Assembly: GCA_046297395.1 (NCBI GenBank)
Contig: JBKCNM010000031.1
Coordinates: 62,001 to 126,000, forward strand
Reading direction: 5' to 3'
Source of the DNA: JBEICQ01 sp046297395
GTDB taxonomy: Bacteria > Bacteroidota > Bacteroidia > UBA4408
Length of the DNA: 64,000 nucleotides
The notes beneath the pieces were generated by a model. The model saw only the letters and a program-made list of their open reading frames with translations, made no database searches and was not told where the DNA came from. Positions 25,721 to 35,800 of this stretch are shown here, piece by piece (the first letter of the stretch is position 1; every line of letters begins with the position of its first letter). A program made the position numbers and the translations under genes.

Positions 25721-26670
25721 ATTTCAGCGAAAACCGCATTTGCAAACTCCTTGGAATTGAATATCCGATTATACAAGGAGGCATGATCTGGTGCAGCGGA
25801 TGGGAATTGGCCTCTGCAGTGAGCAATGCCGGCGGACTGGGACTTATTGGATCAGGATCCATGTATCCGCATGTGCTGAGAGAACACATACAAAAATGCA
25901 AAGCGGCAACCCAAAAACCTTTTGGTGTAAACATCCCCCTCCTTTATCCAAATGTAGAAGAACATATTTCCAGCGTCATCGAATTAGAAGTACCCATTGT
26001 TTTTACCTCGGCTGGGAACCCGGCCACTTATACATCCCGTTTAAAAAACCATGGCATCAAGGTTGTCCATGTTGTTTCAAATACCCGCTTTGCCATCAAG
26101 GCCAGGGAGGCGGGAGCGGATGCATTGGTAGCCGAAGGATTTGAAGCCGGTGGACACAATGGAAGAGAAGAAACCACCACCCTTTGCCTGATTCCAATGG
26201 TGGCAGAAGCCGTTGATGTTCCGGTGATTGCTGCGGGTGGCATCGGTGGCGGAAAAGCCATGTTGGCAGCCATGGCCCTCGGAGCAGAAGGCGTTCAGGT
26301 AGGGAGCAGGTTTGTTGCCTCTGTAGAATCGAGCGCCCACCTTCACTTCAAAGAAAAAGTGATTGGAGCAAAAGAGGGCGATACGGTGCTCACCCTAAAA
26401 GAGGTAACCCCTGTGAGATTAATGAAAAATGAATTTTACAAACAGCTGGAGGAGGCCTACAGCAAAGGAACAAATGCAGATGAATTGAAATCAATTCTCG
26501 GACGAGGAAGGTCCAAGGCAGGCATGTTTGAAGGCAATCTGGTAGAAGGTGAGTTGGAGATCGGACAGGTATCAGCCCAGCTCAAAGAGATTCTCCCCGT
26601 CTCAAAAATCATTGAAAACATGCTTCATGAGTATGACAATGCCTTAAAATCAATTTGCAGAATAATCTAA
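25717..26670 (+). CDS. Nitronate monooxygenase / FabK-like FMN oxidoreductase
   Basis: A 317-residue FMN-dependent TIM-barrel enzyme of the 2-nitropropane dioxygenase family. Landmarks are YPIIQGGMIWCSGWELASA, the phosphate/FMN segment AAGGIGGGKAMLAAMALGA, QVGSRFVAS, and the catalytic His in EGFEAGGHNGREE. Enzymes of this type either detoxify propionate-3-nitronate or, as FabK, reduce enoyl-ACP; the sequence alone does not decide. It starts inside the guaB stop (ATGA overlap), so it is translated from the same message. accD, two genes downstream, makes a lipid role plausible but unproven. Confidence 0.82.
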   Translation: MNFSENRICKLLGIEYPIIQGGMIWCSGWELASAVSNAGGLGLIGSGSMYPHVLREHIQKCKAATQKPFGVNIPLLYPNVEEHISSVIELEVPIVFTSAGNPATYTSRLKNHGIKVVHVVSNTRFAIKAREAGADALVAEGFEAGGHNGREETTTLCLIPMVAEAVDVPVIAAGGIGGGKAMLAAMALGAEGVQVGSRFVASVESSAHLHFKEKVIGAKEGDTVLTLKEVTPVRLMKNEFYKQLEEAYSKGTNADELKSILGRGRSKAGMFEGNLVEGELEIGQVSAQLKEILPVSKIIENMLHEYDNALKSICRII

Positions 26671-26709
26671 GCCCTGCAAAACACTATCTTTATGCCCTTT
26701 ACAAAACAT

Positions 26710-27762
26710 ATGCAATCAATACCATCGCTGTTGGGAAGCAAGGCTCAGCAATTGCTGGAGCACAAATGCCAGACCATTTTACCTGAACAACTTACCTTAC
26801 CCGGTCCCGATTTCATCGACCGGACCTTTCTGCAAAGCAATCGGAATTTACCTACCATCCGATCTATCAAAAGCCTTTACGCTCATGGCCGATTGGGGAA
26901 TACCGGTTACTTGTCTATTTTGCCGGTAGACCAAGGCATCGAGCACAGTGCAGGGGCTTCTTTCGCGCCTAATCCAATTTATTTTGATCCTGAAAATATT
27001 GTGAAACTGGGATTGGAATCCGGCTGTAATGCGGTTGCATCAACTTATGGTGTTTTGGCAAATGTTGCCCGTCGCTATGCCCATCATATTCCCTTTGTGG
27101 TGAAAATCAATCACAATGAATTTCTCAGTTATCCCAATAAGTATGACCAAATCATGTTCGGAACCATCAAAGATGCCTGGAACATGGGTGCAGTTGCTGT
27201 GGGTGCCACAATTTATTTTGGTTCGGCAGAATCCTCTCGACAAATTGTTGAAGTTGCAAAAGCTTTCGAAATGGCGCACGAATTGGGAATGGCTACCATC
27301 CTTTGGTGCTATCTGCGTAATTCAGGCTTTAAAAAAGATGGGGTTGACTACCACACAGCGGCAGACTTGTCATCACAGGCCAATCATCTGGGAGTAACCA
27401 TTCAGGCTGATATCATCAAGCAGAAACTGCCCACCAACAATGGAGGCTACACCGCACTCAACTACGGAAAAACACATGACAAAGTATATAGCCAGCTGAG
27501 CAGCAATCACCCTATTGATTTGTGTCGTTACCAGGTGCTCAATTGCTACAGCGGCCGCATTGGGTTAATAAACTCCGGAGGGGAATCCAAAGGAGCTTCA
27601 GATCTTGCTGAAGCAGTTGAAACTGCGGTAATCAACAAAAGAGCGGGAGGACAGGGATTGATTCTTGGCCGTAAAGCCTTCCAAAAGCCCTTTCAGGATG
27701 GCGTGAATCTGCTCAATGCCGTACAGGATGTTTATCTTGATAAATCCATCACCCTTGCCTAA
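26710..27762 (+). CDS. Class I fructose-bisphosphate aldolase (FbaB/archaeal type)
   Basis: A 350-residue Schiff-base aldolase of the DeoC/FbaB family, acting in glycolysis or gluconeogenesis. Family landmarks are SLLGSKAQQLLEHKC, LPGPDFIDR, VDQGIEHSAGASFAPNP, FVVKINHNEF, GATIYFGS and ADIIKQKLP, a likely region for the Schiff-base Lys. The C-terminus GGQGLILGRKAFQKP is the phosphate-binding end. The frame also has an ATG at 26692, but the sequence TATCTTTA at 26685-26692 resembles a -7 box and would cover it. The next ATG (MQSIPSLLG) matches the usual start of relatives. It follows the oxidoreductase and lies 5 bp before accD. Confidence 0.9.
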   Translation: MQSIPSLLGSKAQQLLEHKCQTILPEQLTLPGPDFIDRTFLQSNRNLPTIRSIKSLYAHGRLGNTGYLSILPVDQGIEHSAGASFAPNPIYFDPENIVKLGLESGCNAVASTYGVLANVARRYAHHIPFVVKINHNEFLSYPNKYDQIMFGTIKDAWNMGAVAVGATIYFGSAESSRQIVEVAKAFEMAHELGMATILWCYLRNSGFKKDGVDYHTAADLSSQANHLGVTIQADIIKQKLPTNNGGYTALNYGKTHDKVYSQLSSNHPIDLCRYQVLNCYSGRIGLINSGGESKGASDLAEAVETAVINKRAGGQGLILGRKAFQKPFQDGVNLLNAVQDVYLDKSITLA

Positions 27763-27767
27763 GGTAC

Positions 27768-28613
27768 ATGACCTGGTTTAAGCGAATCAAAGAGGGGATT
27801 ACCACCTCTACAAAAGACAAAAAAGAGACTCCTGAAGGTCTCTGGTATAAATGCCCGGAGTGTAAAAACATACAAACCTCTGAGGATCACGAAAACAATC
27901 TGTGGGTATGCAGTTCTTGCAATTACCACCACAGAATTGGATCAGAAGAGTATTTTCAGATTCTTTTTGATGAAGGAAATTACACAGAAACTGAAGCCAA
28001 TCTTACCTCCGGAGACCCGCTTCATTTCAGTGATACCAAAAAGTATACCGAGAGGCTTGCCGATGCACACAAAAAAACGCCTCTCAAAGATGCCATAAGA
28101 ACAGCATATGGTGTTGTTGGTGGACAAAAACTCATGATTGCCTGCATGGATTTTCAATTTATCGGAGGTTCCATGGGTTCAGTTGTGGGAGAAAAAATTT
28201 CCCGCGCTATCGATCATTGCATTGCAAGCCAAACACCCTTGATAATCATCTCAAAATCAGGTGGGGCAAGAATGATGGAAGCCGCATTTTCTTTGATGCA
28301 AATGGCAAAAACATCTGCCAAGCTGAGTTTACTCGCCCGTGCGAAAATCCCATATATTTCCTTTTTAACAGATCCTACTACCGGAGGGGTTACAGCATCT
28401 TATGCCATGCTGGGTGATTTGAATATCGCCGAGCCGGGAGCGCTTATTGGCTTTGCCGGTCCCAGGGTGGTAAAAGAAACCATCGGAAAGGAATTGCCTC
28501 AGGGATTTCAAACAGCTGAATTTGTCTTGGAAAAAGGATTTCTTGATTTGATTGTCAACCGCACCGAACTCAAGCAAAAAATAACAGAACTTCTCTTGCT
28601 TTTCAATCACTGA
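27768..28613 (+). CDS. accD: Acetyl-CoA carboxylase carboxyltransferase subunit beta
   Basis: A 281-residue subunit that, with AccA, transfers the carboxyl group from biotin to acetyl-CoA to give malonyl-CoA. The N-terminal zinc ribbon has four Cys (C29, C32, C48, C51: KCPECKN and VCSSCNYHH). The crotonase-like core follows, with ISKSGGARMMEAAFSLMQM and TDPTTGGVTASYAMLGD, and the oxyanion-hole glycines are present. The ending GFLDLIVNRTELK is canonical. It is the last gene of the guaB-aldolase-accD string and converges on wecB with a 30-bp gap that has no clear terminator. Confidence 0.97.
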   Translation: MTWFKRIKEGITTSTKDKKETPEGLWYKCPECKNIQTSEDHENNLWVCSSCNYHHRIGSEEYFQILFDEGNYTETEANLTSGDPLHFSDTKKYTERLADAHKKTPLKDAIRTAYGVVGGQKLMIACMDFQFIGGSMGSVVGEKISRAIDHCIASQTPLIIISKSGGARMMEAAFSLMQMAKTSAKLSLLARAKIPYISFLTDPTTGGVTASYAMLGDLNIAEPGALIGFAGPRVVKETIGKELPQGFQTAEFVLEKGFLDLIVNRTELKQKITELLLLFNH

Positions 28614-28643
28614 TTGAGCTGCAAGATTCATCCCTGCATCCCA

Positions 28644-29753
28644 TCAAGTTACAGGAGGCTTTTTGCTTTCCAAAAAGTTGCAGACTTCATTTACGATGCG
28701 CTCCGATGCTTTGCCATCCCACAACCATGCATCATTTCGCCTGCTTGTCGTAAGCTGAATGCCGGCTTTTACCGCCATGGCAATCTCATCCGGATGGAGG
28801 TTCATCAGGTGATTGGTGCCCTCTTCAAGAGTGATACGCAGCTCTGTTGTTTCCCTTATGGTAAAACACGGGATGCCAAAATAGGATGATTCAATCTGAA
28901 CACCACCGGAATCACTAATCAAGCAAGCACTTTCTTTCATCAGCTTCAAAAATTCAATGTATCCCAAAGGCTCGGTCATTCTTATCTGAGGGATTTCAAG
29001 CCGTGAGAATTCTCCGGTTTGTTGAAGCTTTTTCAAGGTGCGGGGATGTACAGGAAAAACAACAGGTATAAAAGATGCAATCTTCAATATGGTATCAACA
29101 AGCATATTGAGATTGTCTGGATTATCGACATTGACCGGCCGATGAAATGTGGCCAAACAATAGGGCTGTTTGATACCCAGCTTGGAGATAACCTGGTTGC
29201 TTTCAAGAAGGGGCAACATCTTTACAAGGGCATCGATGATGGTGTTACCTACCATCTTGATTTTGGTATCTGTAATTCCTTCGTTTTTTAAATGAGTCAT
29301 ACCCGCAGGTTCGGTAACAAAAAGCAGATCAGATAAAGCATCAGTCAATATCCTGTTTCTCTCCTCCGGCATATCCAAGTCGCCGCTTCTTAGTCCGCTT
29401 TCAATGTGAGCAAGCGGTATTCGCAATGATGCTGCTGCAAAGGCACAGGCAAAAGTGCTGTTAACATCCCCTATTACAATTACCAGATCAGGCTTGTATG
29501 ACAAAAAAACTTTCTCAGACTCAACAATGATTTTTCCCACACTTTCACTGTTGGTGCCACCACTGATACCCAAATAAAAATCAGGTTTTCTGAGTTCCAG
29601 TTGTTCAAAAAAAACATCGCTCATTTGCTGGTCAAAATGCTGACCTGTGTGAAGCACTCGGTATTCATATCCTTTTAACCGAAAGAGTTTTTCGAGATAA
29701 ACGGTTTTAATAAAATTGGGCCTGGTTCCCAGGCAGACAAGAATTTTTTTCAT
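28644..29753 (-). CDS. wecB: UDP-N-acetylglucosamine 2-epimerase (non-hydrolysing)
   Basis: A 369-residue enzyme that interconverts UDP-GlcNAc and UDP-ManNAc for surface polysaccharide synthesis. Landmarks are CLGTRPNFIKTVYL, VIGDVNSTFACAFAA, HIESGLRSGDLDMPEERNR, TFHRPVNVDNPDN, and the UDP-binding SDSGGVQIESSYFG. The ATG at 29753 is preceded by GGAGAAACA; an ATG 12 bp upstream is the alternative. It stands alone: no glycosyltransferase or polymerase genes are in the window, so the polysaccharide it serves cannot be named. Confidence 0.93.
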   Translation of the reverse strand: MKKILVCLGTRPNFIKTVYLEKLFRLKGYEYRVLHTGQHFDQQMSDVFFEQLELRKPDFYLGISGGTNSESVGKIIVESEKVFLSYKPDLVIVIGDVNSTFACAFAAASLRIPLAHIESGLRSGDLDMPEERNRILTDALSDLLFVTEPAGMTHLKNEGITDTKIKMVGNTIIDALVKMLPLLESNQVISKLGIKQPYCLATFHRPVNVDNPDNLNMLVDTILKIASFIPVVFPVHPRTLKKLQQTGEFSRLEIPQIRMTEPLGYIEFLKLMKESACLISDSGGVQIESSYFGIPCFTIRETTELRITLEEGTNHLMNLHPDEIAMAVKAGIQLTTSRRNDAWLWDGKASERIVNEVCNFLESKKPPVT

Positions 29754-29910
29754 TGTTTCTCCCATCCTTCAGCAGCAAGTATTTTGCGGAATATCCGCTG
29801 CCTCATCAGGTTTCATTCAAAGTTAATTGACATTTCCATACAGCCCTGAAAACAAAAATTATTTTTGGACAAACACACGCACCCAATTTTTTTTCGGATG
29901 ACGAAAATCC

Positions 29911-29940
29911 AAAAAAAAGAGCCCATTCAGGGCTCTTATT
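29911..29940 (-). terminator. Rho-independent terminator of the adhesin-PorP-OmpA operon
   Basis: On the minus strand, AAGAGCCC, loop TGAAT and GGGCTCTT form an 8-bp stem followed by eight T residues, 21 bp after the OmpA-family stop. The plus strand reads a weaker T-rich tail, so some bidirectional action toward wecB is possible. Confidence 0.88.
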
Positions 29941-29960
29941 AATTTTTTCATTGATGAGGA

Positions 29961-31883
29961 TTACTTAAGGATTTTGAATTCCGTACGACGGTTTTGCTGA
30001 TGTAATTCATCTGAGCACTTCACGCCATCCTTGCAATCATTTACAAGCATGGATTCGCCAAAGCCCTTGTAGTCTATCCTGTCTTTTTTAATTCCTTTTT
30101 TGACAATGTAATCAAAAGCTGATTTGGCGCGCTTATCTGATAAGCGTTGGTTATACTTGTCGGTTCCGCGGGCATCCGTATGAGCACCCAATTCAATTCG
30201 AATAGAAGGGTTATCAGAAAGGAATTTTACCACATTATCAAGCACAGGGAAAGCCTCTTTTCTGAGCTTATATTTATTGTAATCATAGAAAATCTGACCG
30301 GGCCCTTCCAGCACAATTGGTTTCTCAACTTCCAGTTTTTTCAAGTCAAAATCATTTAGGATGGTAGCATTGTCTTCCTTGCCTTTTGTACTGAGTTCAA
30401 TTGTTCTGGGAAAGTATCCGGCCTTTCTGGCATGAATGGTATAATCACTTTCTTCCAGCAATTTAAAAGAATATTCTCCATTTGAATCAGTGATAACAGA
30501 GTCAGTTGTTTCAGCAGATTTGTTTATAAAAACCACTGACACACCTGATAGCGGTTGTTGATCTGAAGTAATCTTGCCTTTGGCATAAAAGACAGGGGGA
30601 TTAACCACGAATTCATAAATCATGTCTGCACCTGCCCTGTTGGAGGAAAGAAAGCCTGTTTTGCCATCGGGATTGAGTATAAAACCAAAATCATCTGCTT
30701 TGGTGTTCAAAGGATAATTAAGATTCATTGGCATGGTATATCTGCCACTTTCATACTTGGAAACAAGCACATCTGTTCCGCCCATAGATTTGTGTCCATT
30801 GGAAGAAAAATAAAGTTTGCCTTTCTCGCTGAAAAACGGAAAACCTTCATCAAGGGCAGTGTTTACCGGAACTCCCAAATTTTCCGGCTTCCCCCATTGT
30901 CCGTTTTCAAGTGTGCACACCCATAAATCAAATCCACCCTGTCCACCGGGCATGTTGGATGAAAAATACAGGCGATTTCCGTCAGGACTCAGACAAGGAT
31001 GCTGGCAAGAGTATTCTTTGCTGTTGTATGGAAAATCAGCAGCTGTTTGCCATTCATTATTTACCAGTGAATCCATCTGAATTTTAAGCATCATAGGAAC
31101 TTCATATTTCTCTGATGCCTTGATACCTTCGGAATTGTTATTGGTGAAATAAACCACATCCCCTTTAGCAGAAAATGAGGCAGGCCCCTGATGGTAGTCC
31201 CCATTAATTTTTCCTTTCAGGGCTTCTGGCTTACTGAATTTACCATCCTTATCCTTCTTTACAAAATATAAATCCTGAAAAGAATTGAGTGTAGCAGGAT
31301 TCTGCTTGGAGGCTTTTTTTGTTCCTTCTTCACCAACCACAACGATACCGTCTTTGTAAAGCGTGGGGGAATAAGCAGAAAGCAAACCACTGATATTGGC
31401 ATTTTTTATAGAATAGCGGGTTGTGTCTTTCAAAAACTGACCGAGGTCAGAACAGGAGTTCAACATCAGCTGCGCTGCAAAATCTCCGGGCTTTTCAGTA
31501 AGATATTCTTTAAACTGCTCTTGCGCTTCGTTATACTTACCCAAGCTCATCAATACTTTACCATAAGCAAGGCGTGTTTCACCCAATGAGGTTGTTGAAT
31601 CCTTCACGCCCAAGGCGTAATACTTCTCCGCCTGCACATAATTGTTGTTGTTGCGGTAACAATCAGCCAATTTGAGTGCAACATCAGGATTTGCCTTTTT
31701 AAGGTATGATTTCTCATAATATTTAGCCGCTTTGGCATAAGCGATATTTTGGTACTGGCTATCACCAAGCTCTTTGTAATAGTTTGCACAACCCTGTAAC
31801 ATGATACCAGCCATGAGAAATCCCAAAATTTGGGGGAAAAATCTGTTCAATCTGGTTTTTCTTTTGAATGTCGTCATTTGCAT
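29961..31883 (-). CDS. OmpA-family lipoprotein with TPR, PD40 propeller and carboxypeptidase-regulatory domains
   Basis: A 640-residue lipoprotein; AGIMLQGC is the lipobox. TPR-like helices come first (about 35-140, AAKYYEKSYLKKANPDVALKL in parts). A six-bladed PD40/WD40-like propeller follows (about 165-425) with blades such as CLSPDGNRLYFSSNMPGGQGGFD and FFSEKGKLYFSSNGHKSMGG. A carboxypeptidase-regulatory fold lies at about 430-515 (AKGKITSDQQPLSGV). The C-terminal OmpA peptidoglycan-binding domain (about 530-640) contains ELGAHTDARGTDKYNQRLSDKRA. The layout is that of T9SS-associated PorE-like proteins, which may tether a surface complex to peptidoglycan. It lies 21 bp after the PorP/SprF gene and ends at a strong terminator. 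Confidence 0.9.
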   Translation of the reverse strand: MQMTTFKRKTRLNRFFPQILGFLMAGIMLQGCANYYKELGDSQYQNIAYAKAAKYYEKSYLKKANPDVALKLADCYRNNNNYVQAEKYYALGVKDSTTSLGETRLAYGKVLMSLGKYNEAQEQFKEYLTEKPGDFAAQLMLNSCSDLGQFLKDTTRYSIKNANISGLLSAYSPTLYKDGIVVVGEEGTKKASKQNPATLNSFQDLYFVKKDKDGKFSKPEALKGKINGDYHQGPASFSAKGDVVYFTNNNSEGIKASEKYEVPMMLKIQMDSLVNNEWQTAADFPYNSKEYSCQHPCLSPDGNRLYFSSNMPGGQGGFDLWVCTLENGQWGKPENLGVPVNTALDEGFPFFSEKGKLYFSSNGHKSMGGTDVLVSKYESGRYTMPMNLNYPLNTKADDFGFILNPDGKTGFLSSNRAGADMIYEFVVNPPVFYAKGKITSDQQPLSGVSVVFINKSAETTDSVITDSNGEYSFKLLEESDYTIHARKAGYFPRTIELSTKGKEDNATILNDFDLKKLEVEKPIVLEGPGQIFYDYNKYKLRKEAFPVLDNVVKFLSDNPSIRIELGAHTDARGTDKYNQRLSDKRAKSAFDYIVKKGIKKDRIDYKGFGESMLVNDCKDGVKCSDELHQQNRRTEFKILK

Positions 31884-31904
31884 AATTCTGAACCGGTTTC
31901 TGTT

Positions 31905-32819
31905 TTAGAAATACCTTGGATTTTTTGCTTTCACTGCGTCTTTGCCAAAATCATAACCCAACATGATTTCGAGAGAGCCGTTGCTGAACTTACCGATACG
32001 GGTGTAAGAGTAATCATAACTGGCTCCTGCTCTGAATTGTCTGGAGATTTGATATTCTGCAAGCAGAATGAAAGAGTCTCCTGTTCTGAAAGAAGCCCCA
32101 AGCCAAAAGGTCTCGTAAAAGAGTGCATTCAGATTCAGATCAGCCTGAAAAGGAGCGGCCGGTTGGTATTTGAGAAGAAATGAGGGCTTGAGCATGATGT
32201 TTGAACCTACATCAAAAACATATCCACCGGTGAGGAGATAATGTCGGCGGAAAAGCGTGCCTCTGTCAAGATTGAAATCGAATGCCCTGTCGGGTTGTTT
32301 TCCAACGAGGGTCGGTACGGAGAAACCCAGATACGATTTGCGGGTGTAATAATAAACACCGAAACCTGCACGGGGTCCCCAGAAACTTCTGGCTTGTAAG
32401 GCAGGATCATTTGATTCCCATGCAAAGGGATTATCAAGACCAAGATTAATAGCGCCGGCACTGATACCGAAAGCCAACTTCCCTTTTTGTGAAACACGGA
32501 TATGGTAGCTGTAATTTAGCACTAGGTCGTTTCGCCTTTGTTTACCAACACGGTCGTTTACAAACACAAAACCAAGCCCCATTTTCTGACTCTTGATGGG
32601 TGCATCAAGCGCCAAAAGGTTGGTTCTGGGCGCTCCATCACCATAGCCCAACCACTGGCTTCGGTGCAACACATTTGCAGAAGCATATTTATGGCTTCCT
32701 GCATAGGCCGGATTCAAAAATAAGCCGTTAAACATGTAATGGCTGATCATTGGGTCTTGCTGCGCGCGTGAAACACTGAACGAACCCAAAAAAAGAACCA
32801 TCAAAATAAGCCTTTTCAT
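31905..32819 (-). CDS. PorP/SprF-family type IX secretion-associated membrane protein
   Basis: A 304-residue outer-membrane barrel with signal peptide (MKRLILMVLFLGSFSVSRA). The family start QDPMISHYMFNGLFLNPAYAGSH and VLHRSQWLGYGDGAPRT are clear. The C-terminus, LEIMLGYDFGKDAVKAKNPRYF, is typical. It is placed 42 bp after the 3347-residue adhesin and before the OmpA-type lipoprotein. By analogy with SprF/SprB it probably helps export that adhesin. An ATG 24 bp upstream would give a longer but less signal-like N-terminus. Confidence 0.9.
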   Translation of the reverse strand: MKRLILMVLFLGSFSVSRAQQDPMISHYMFNGLFLNPAYAGSHKYASANVLHRSQWLGYGDGAPRTNLLALDAPIKSQKMGLGFVFVNDRVGKQRRNDLVLNYSYHIRVSQKGKLAFGISAGAINLGLDNPFAWESNDPALQARSFWGPRAGFGVYYYTRKSYLGFSVPTLVGKQPDRAFDFNLDRGTLFRRHYLLTGGYVFDVGSNIMLKPSFLLKYQPAAPFQADLNLNALFYETFWLGASFRTGDSFILLAEYQISRQFRAGASYDYSYTRIGKFSNGSLEIMLGYDFGKDAVKAKNPRYF

Positions 32820-32861
32820 GTCATTTGTTTTTAAATTTTTCATGTTTTTTTCCTCCCTCTA

Positions 32862-35800
32862 TTATCTTCTAAGTTCGACAAATCCTTTGTTCAATTCGGA
32901 TCCCGGAATTTCCAGAATCAAGAAATAGGTACCATCTGGCAAGTCTGTTCCATTGTTGCCTTTGCCATCCCATTCATTGGCGTAATTATCCTTGCTGTAA
33001 ACAATATTGCCCCAACGGTTAAATACCAAGAATTTGTTCACAGGATAGAGTTCAATCGAACCGATGACATAAGTATCATTTTTGCCATCGCCATTTGGTG
33101 AAAAGCCTTCAGGCAGTTTGAATTCGAGCGGTTGAGTCAACCTGATGCTTGCTGTTCCGGTACAACCGCTGGCATCGGTTACCAATACTGTGTAATTACC
33201 GGCTCTTAATCCGGTGGGATCCTCAGCAGATGAAATGCTATTACCCAAAGAATCAGTCCATGCGTAAGTGTAAGGCGCAATACCTCCACTCAGACTCAGA
33301 TAAATTTCACCATCCGTTTTATTAAAGGCACTTACCCCATGGTTGCCCGGATACTCTTTTCGGGTGAGGCTTACTGTAATTGGGGGTGAAGGCGTAACTT
33401 CAATCTTGATGGTATCAGAGGTCGATTTACATTGTTGTGATGTAAACACATCCACATAATAAACTCCGGCCGTGGTTACTGTTATCGAATTCCCCGTTGC
33501 TCCGGTAGACCATTGATAAAAAGGAGCTGAGCCAACGCTAAAGGTGATACTTCCTCCACCACAGGCGCTTATGTTGCCTGTTTGGGTAATCACGGGTTTG
33601 GGAAGTGTATCTCTTACCACCACATTGGTATTGGGGAAAGAGCGGGCAGTACAGCCATTTGCATCGGTTACAATCACGAAATAATTACCCCCTTCCTTAA
33701 TGGTTACTGATTGGCCGTTTCCAATCTGTTGGTTGGGCGGAGGTGTTGTTACTTTAAACCATTGGTAATTGTTGAAAGAACCTGTTTGAAGAACCACTGA
33801 ATCGCCCTTACAGAAGGTTTGAGAACCGGATGCATTAACAAGTGCAAAAGGTTCCGGGAATACGGTAACTGCAAATGGCAAGGAGGTAGCAGAGCAGGCT
33901 CCCTGGGTAACTGTAACAGTATATGTACCCGATAAATTTACCGTGATGCTGTTAGAAATTGAATTGTTGCTCCAGAGATTTCCACTGCTTGCTGAAGAGG
34001 TCAATGTTACCGATCCTCCCTGACAGAATGAAGTTGGTCCGCCCGCTATAATTTGCGGTGTTGCTATGGCAGGACTAACATTCACCTGGGTAAGTGGAGA
34101 TGTTGAAGAACATCCGTTTGCGGAAGTAACCGTGCATGAATAACTTCCTGTAGCTGTTACAGTGATGGTTTGTGTTGTTTCACCATTCGGAGTCCAGAAG
34201 TAAGCAGTTGCTCCCGGGTTTGCACTTAACACAACATCTTGCCCCTGACAAATGGTGGTTGGACCATCAGCAGTAACATTGGCAAGAACAGGCGTAAGAA
34301 GTGTAAGGTCTAAACTATCTGTTACACTACCGCAAATATTGGTAATGGTGAGGTAGTATCTTCCTGTTTGTGTTGCCGTAATGGTATTGGTATTCACCGG
34401 ACCTGATATCACTCCCGTAATGGTAGTCCAGGCAAAAGTGGTGTTTACAGGATAGGTTCCGGCATTGATGATGTTAGAAGTATTACAAACCGACAATGGT
34501 GCACCCAATTCGAGGGAAGGAGGAGCGAGTGCGGTATTCACATTAATCGTATCAGTAGAACTACAAGATGTTCCTGTGATGCTGACATTCACTATGTAAT
34601 CTCCGCTAACTGTTGCTTGTATACTGGCATTGCTTGAAGTAAATCCTCCCGGGCCGGTCCAAGCATAATTAAATGTGGTATTGGTTCCTGCTGTCAATTG
34701 AACCCCACCGCAATTGGCTGTATCGTTGCCCAAGTCAAGGGATGGAGGAACAAGGATGTTCAGCGTGGCAGAACCGGTTGCAGAGACGCCGCATCCATTG
34801 GTAACTACTACTGAATAAACACCATTGGTACTTACATAATTTGTTTGGGTATTGCTGAGTGTTTCAGGACCTGTCCAGCTGTATGACATTCCGGGGTTTC
34901 CGGCATCCAGTAGAACAGAGTCAACACAATCAGTAAATGGACCACCCAGATTAACAACAGGTGTGGTAGTCTCGAGGTTTACATTGATGGCATCTGTTAC
35001 TGAACATCCTTGTCCACTTGATACAGTTACCGTTACAGAATAGGTGCCTGATTGATTGACGGTCACCTGTGCATTTGTAGAAGTAAAGCCGCCCGGACCT
35101 GTCCATTGTATGTTGGTTCCACTTGGGAATGTACCTGCATTAAGTGTCACCGATCCGCCACACTGAGATGTATCGGGCCCGAGGGAAACTACAGGCACTG
35201 GATTGATGTTTACGATGGCCGTATCACTTACAGCGAATCCACAGCCATTGGTAACAGAAACGATGTAGGTGCCACTGGTTGATACATAATTGGTTTGCGT
35301 ATTGTTGAGGGCCTCGGGTCCAGACCAGGTAAATGTGAAGCCCGGGTTTCCTGCATCAAGTAAGAGAGAATCTGCGCAGAGGGTAAAGGGTCCTCCAAGA
35401 TCTACAACTGCTGTATCAGTATTCAGATTTACATTGATGGCATCTGTGCCGGAGCAGCCTTGGGTATTGGTAACTAAAACGGAATATGAGCCGGTGGCAT
35501 TTACAATCACAGTTGGTCCGTTATTGCCGCCCACAATACCCGGGCCTGTCCAGAGATAGGTTGTTCCTACAGGGAAATTACCCGCAGAAAGGGTGATGTT
35601 TCCTCCGCACTGTGCAGTGTCGGAACCGAGTGAAACTGTTGGTGGTGGATTCAAATTAACCACTGCAGAATCTGTGCTTGATATGCCGCAGCCATTGGTA
35701 ACTGTAACAGTGTATGTTCCGGCTGCAGAAACCCAATTGGTTTGGGTGTTATTGAGGGCTTCAGGACCTGTCCAGCTGAATGACATTCCTGGATTTCCAG

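Noticed and set aside
35290..35559. Plus-strand open frames of 60-90 codons across the giant adhesin gene
   Set aside because: They are antisense shadows that recur with the module repeats and show no codon or motif support.
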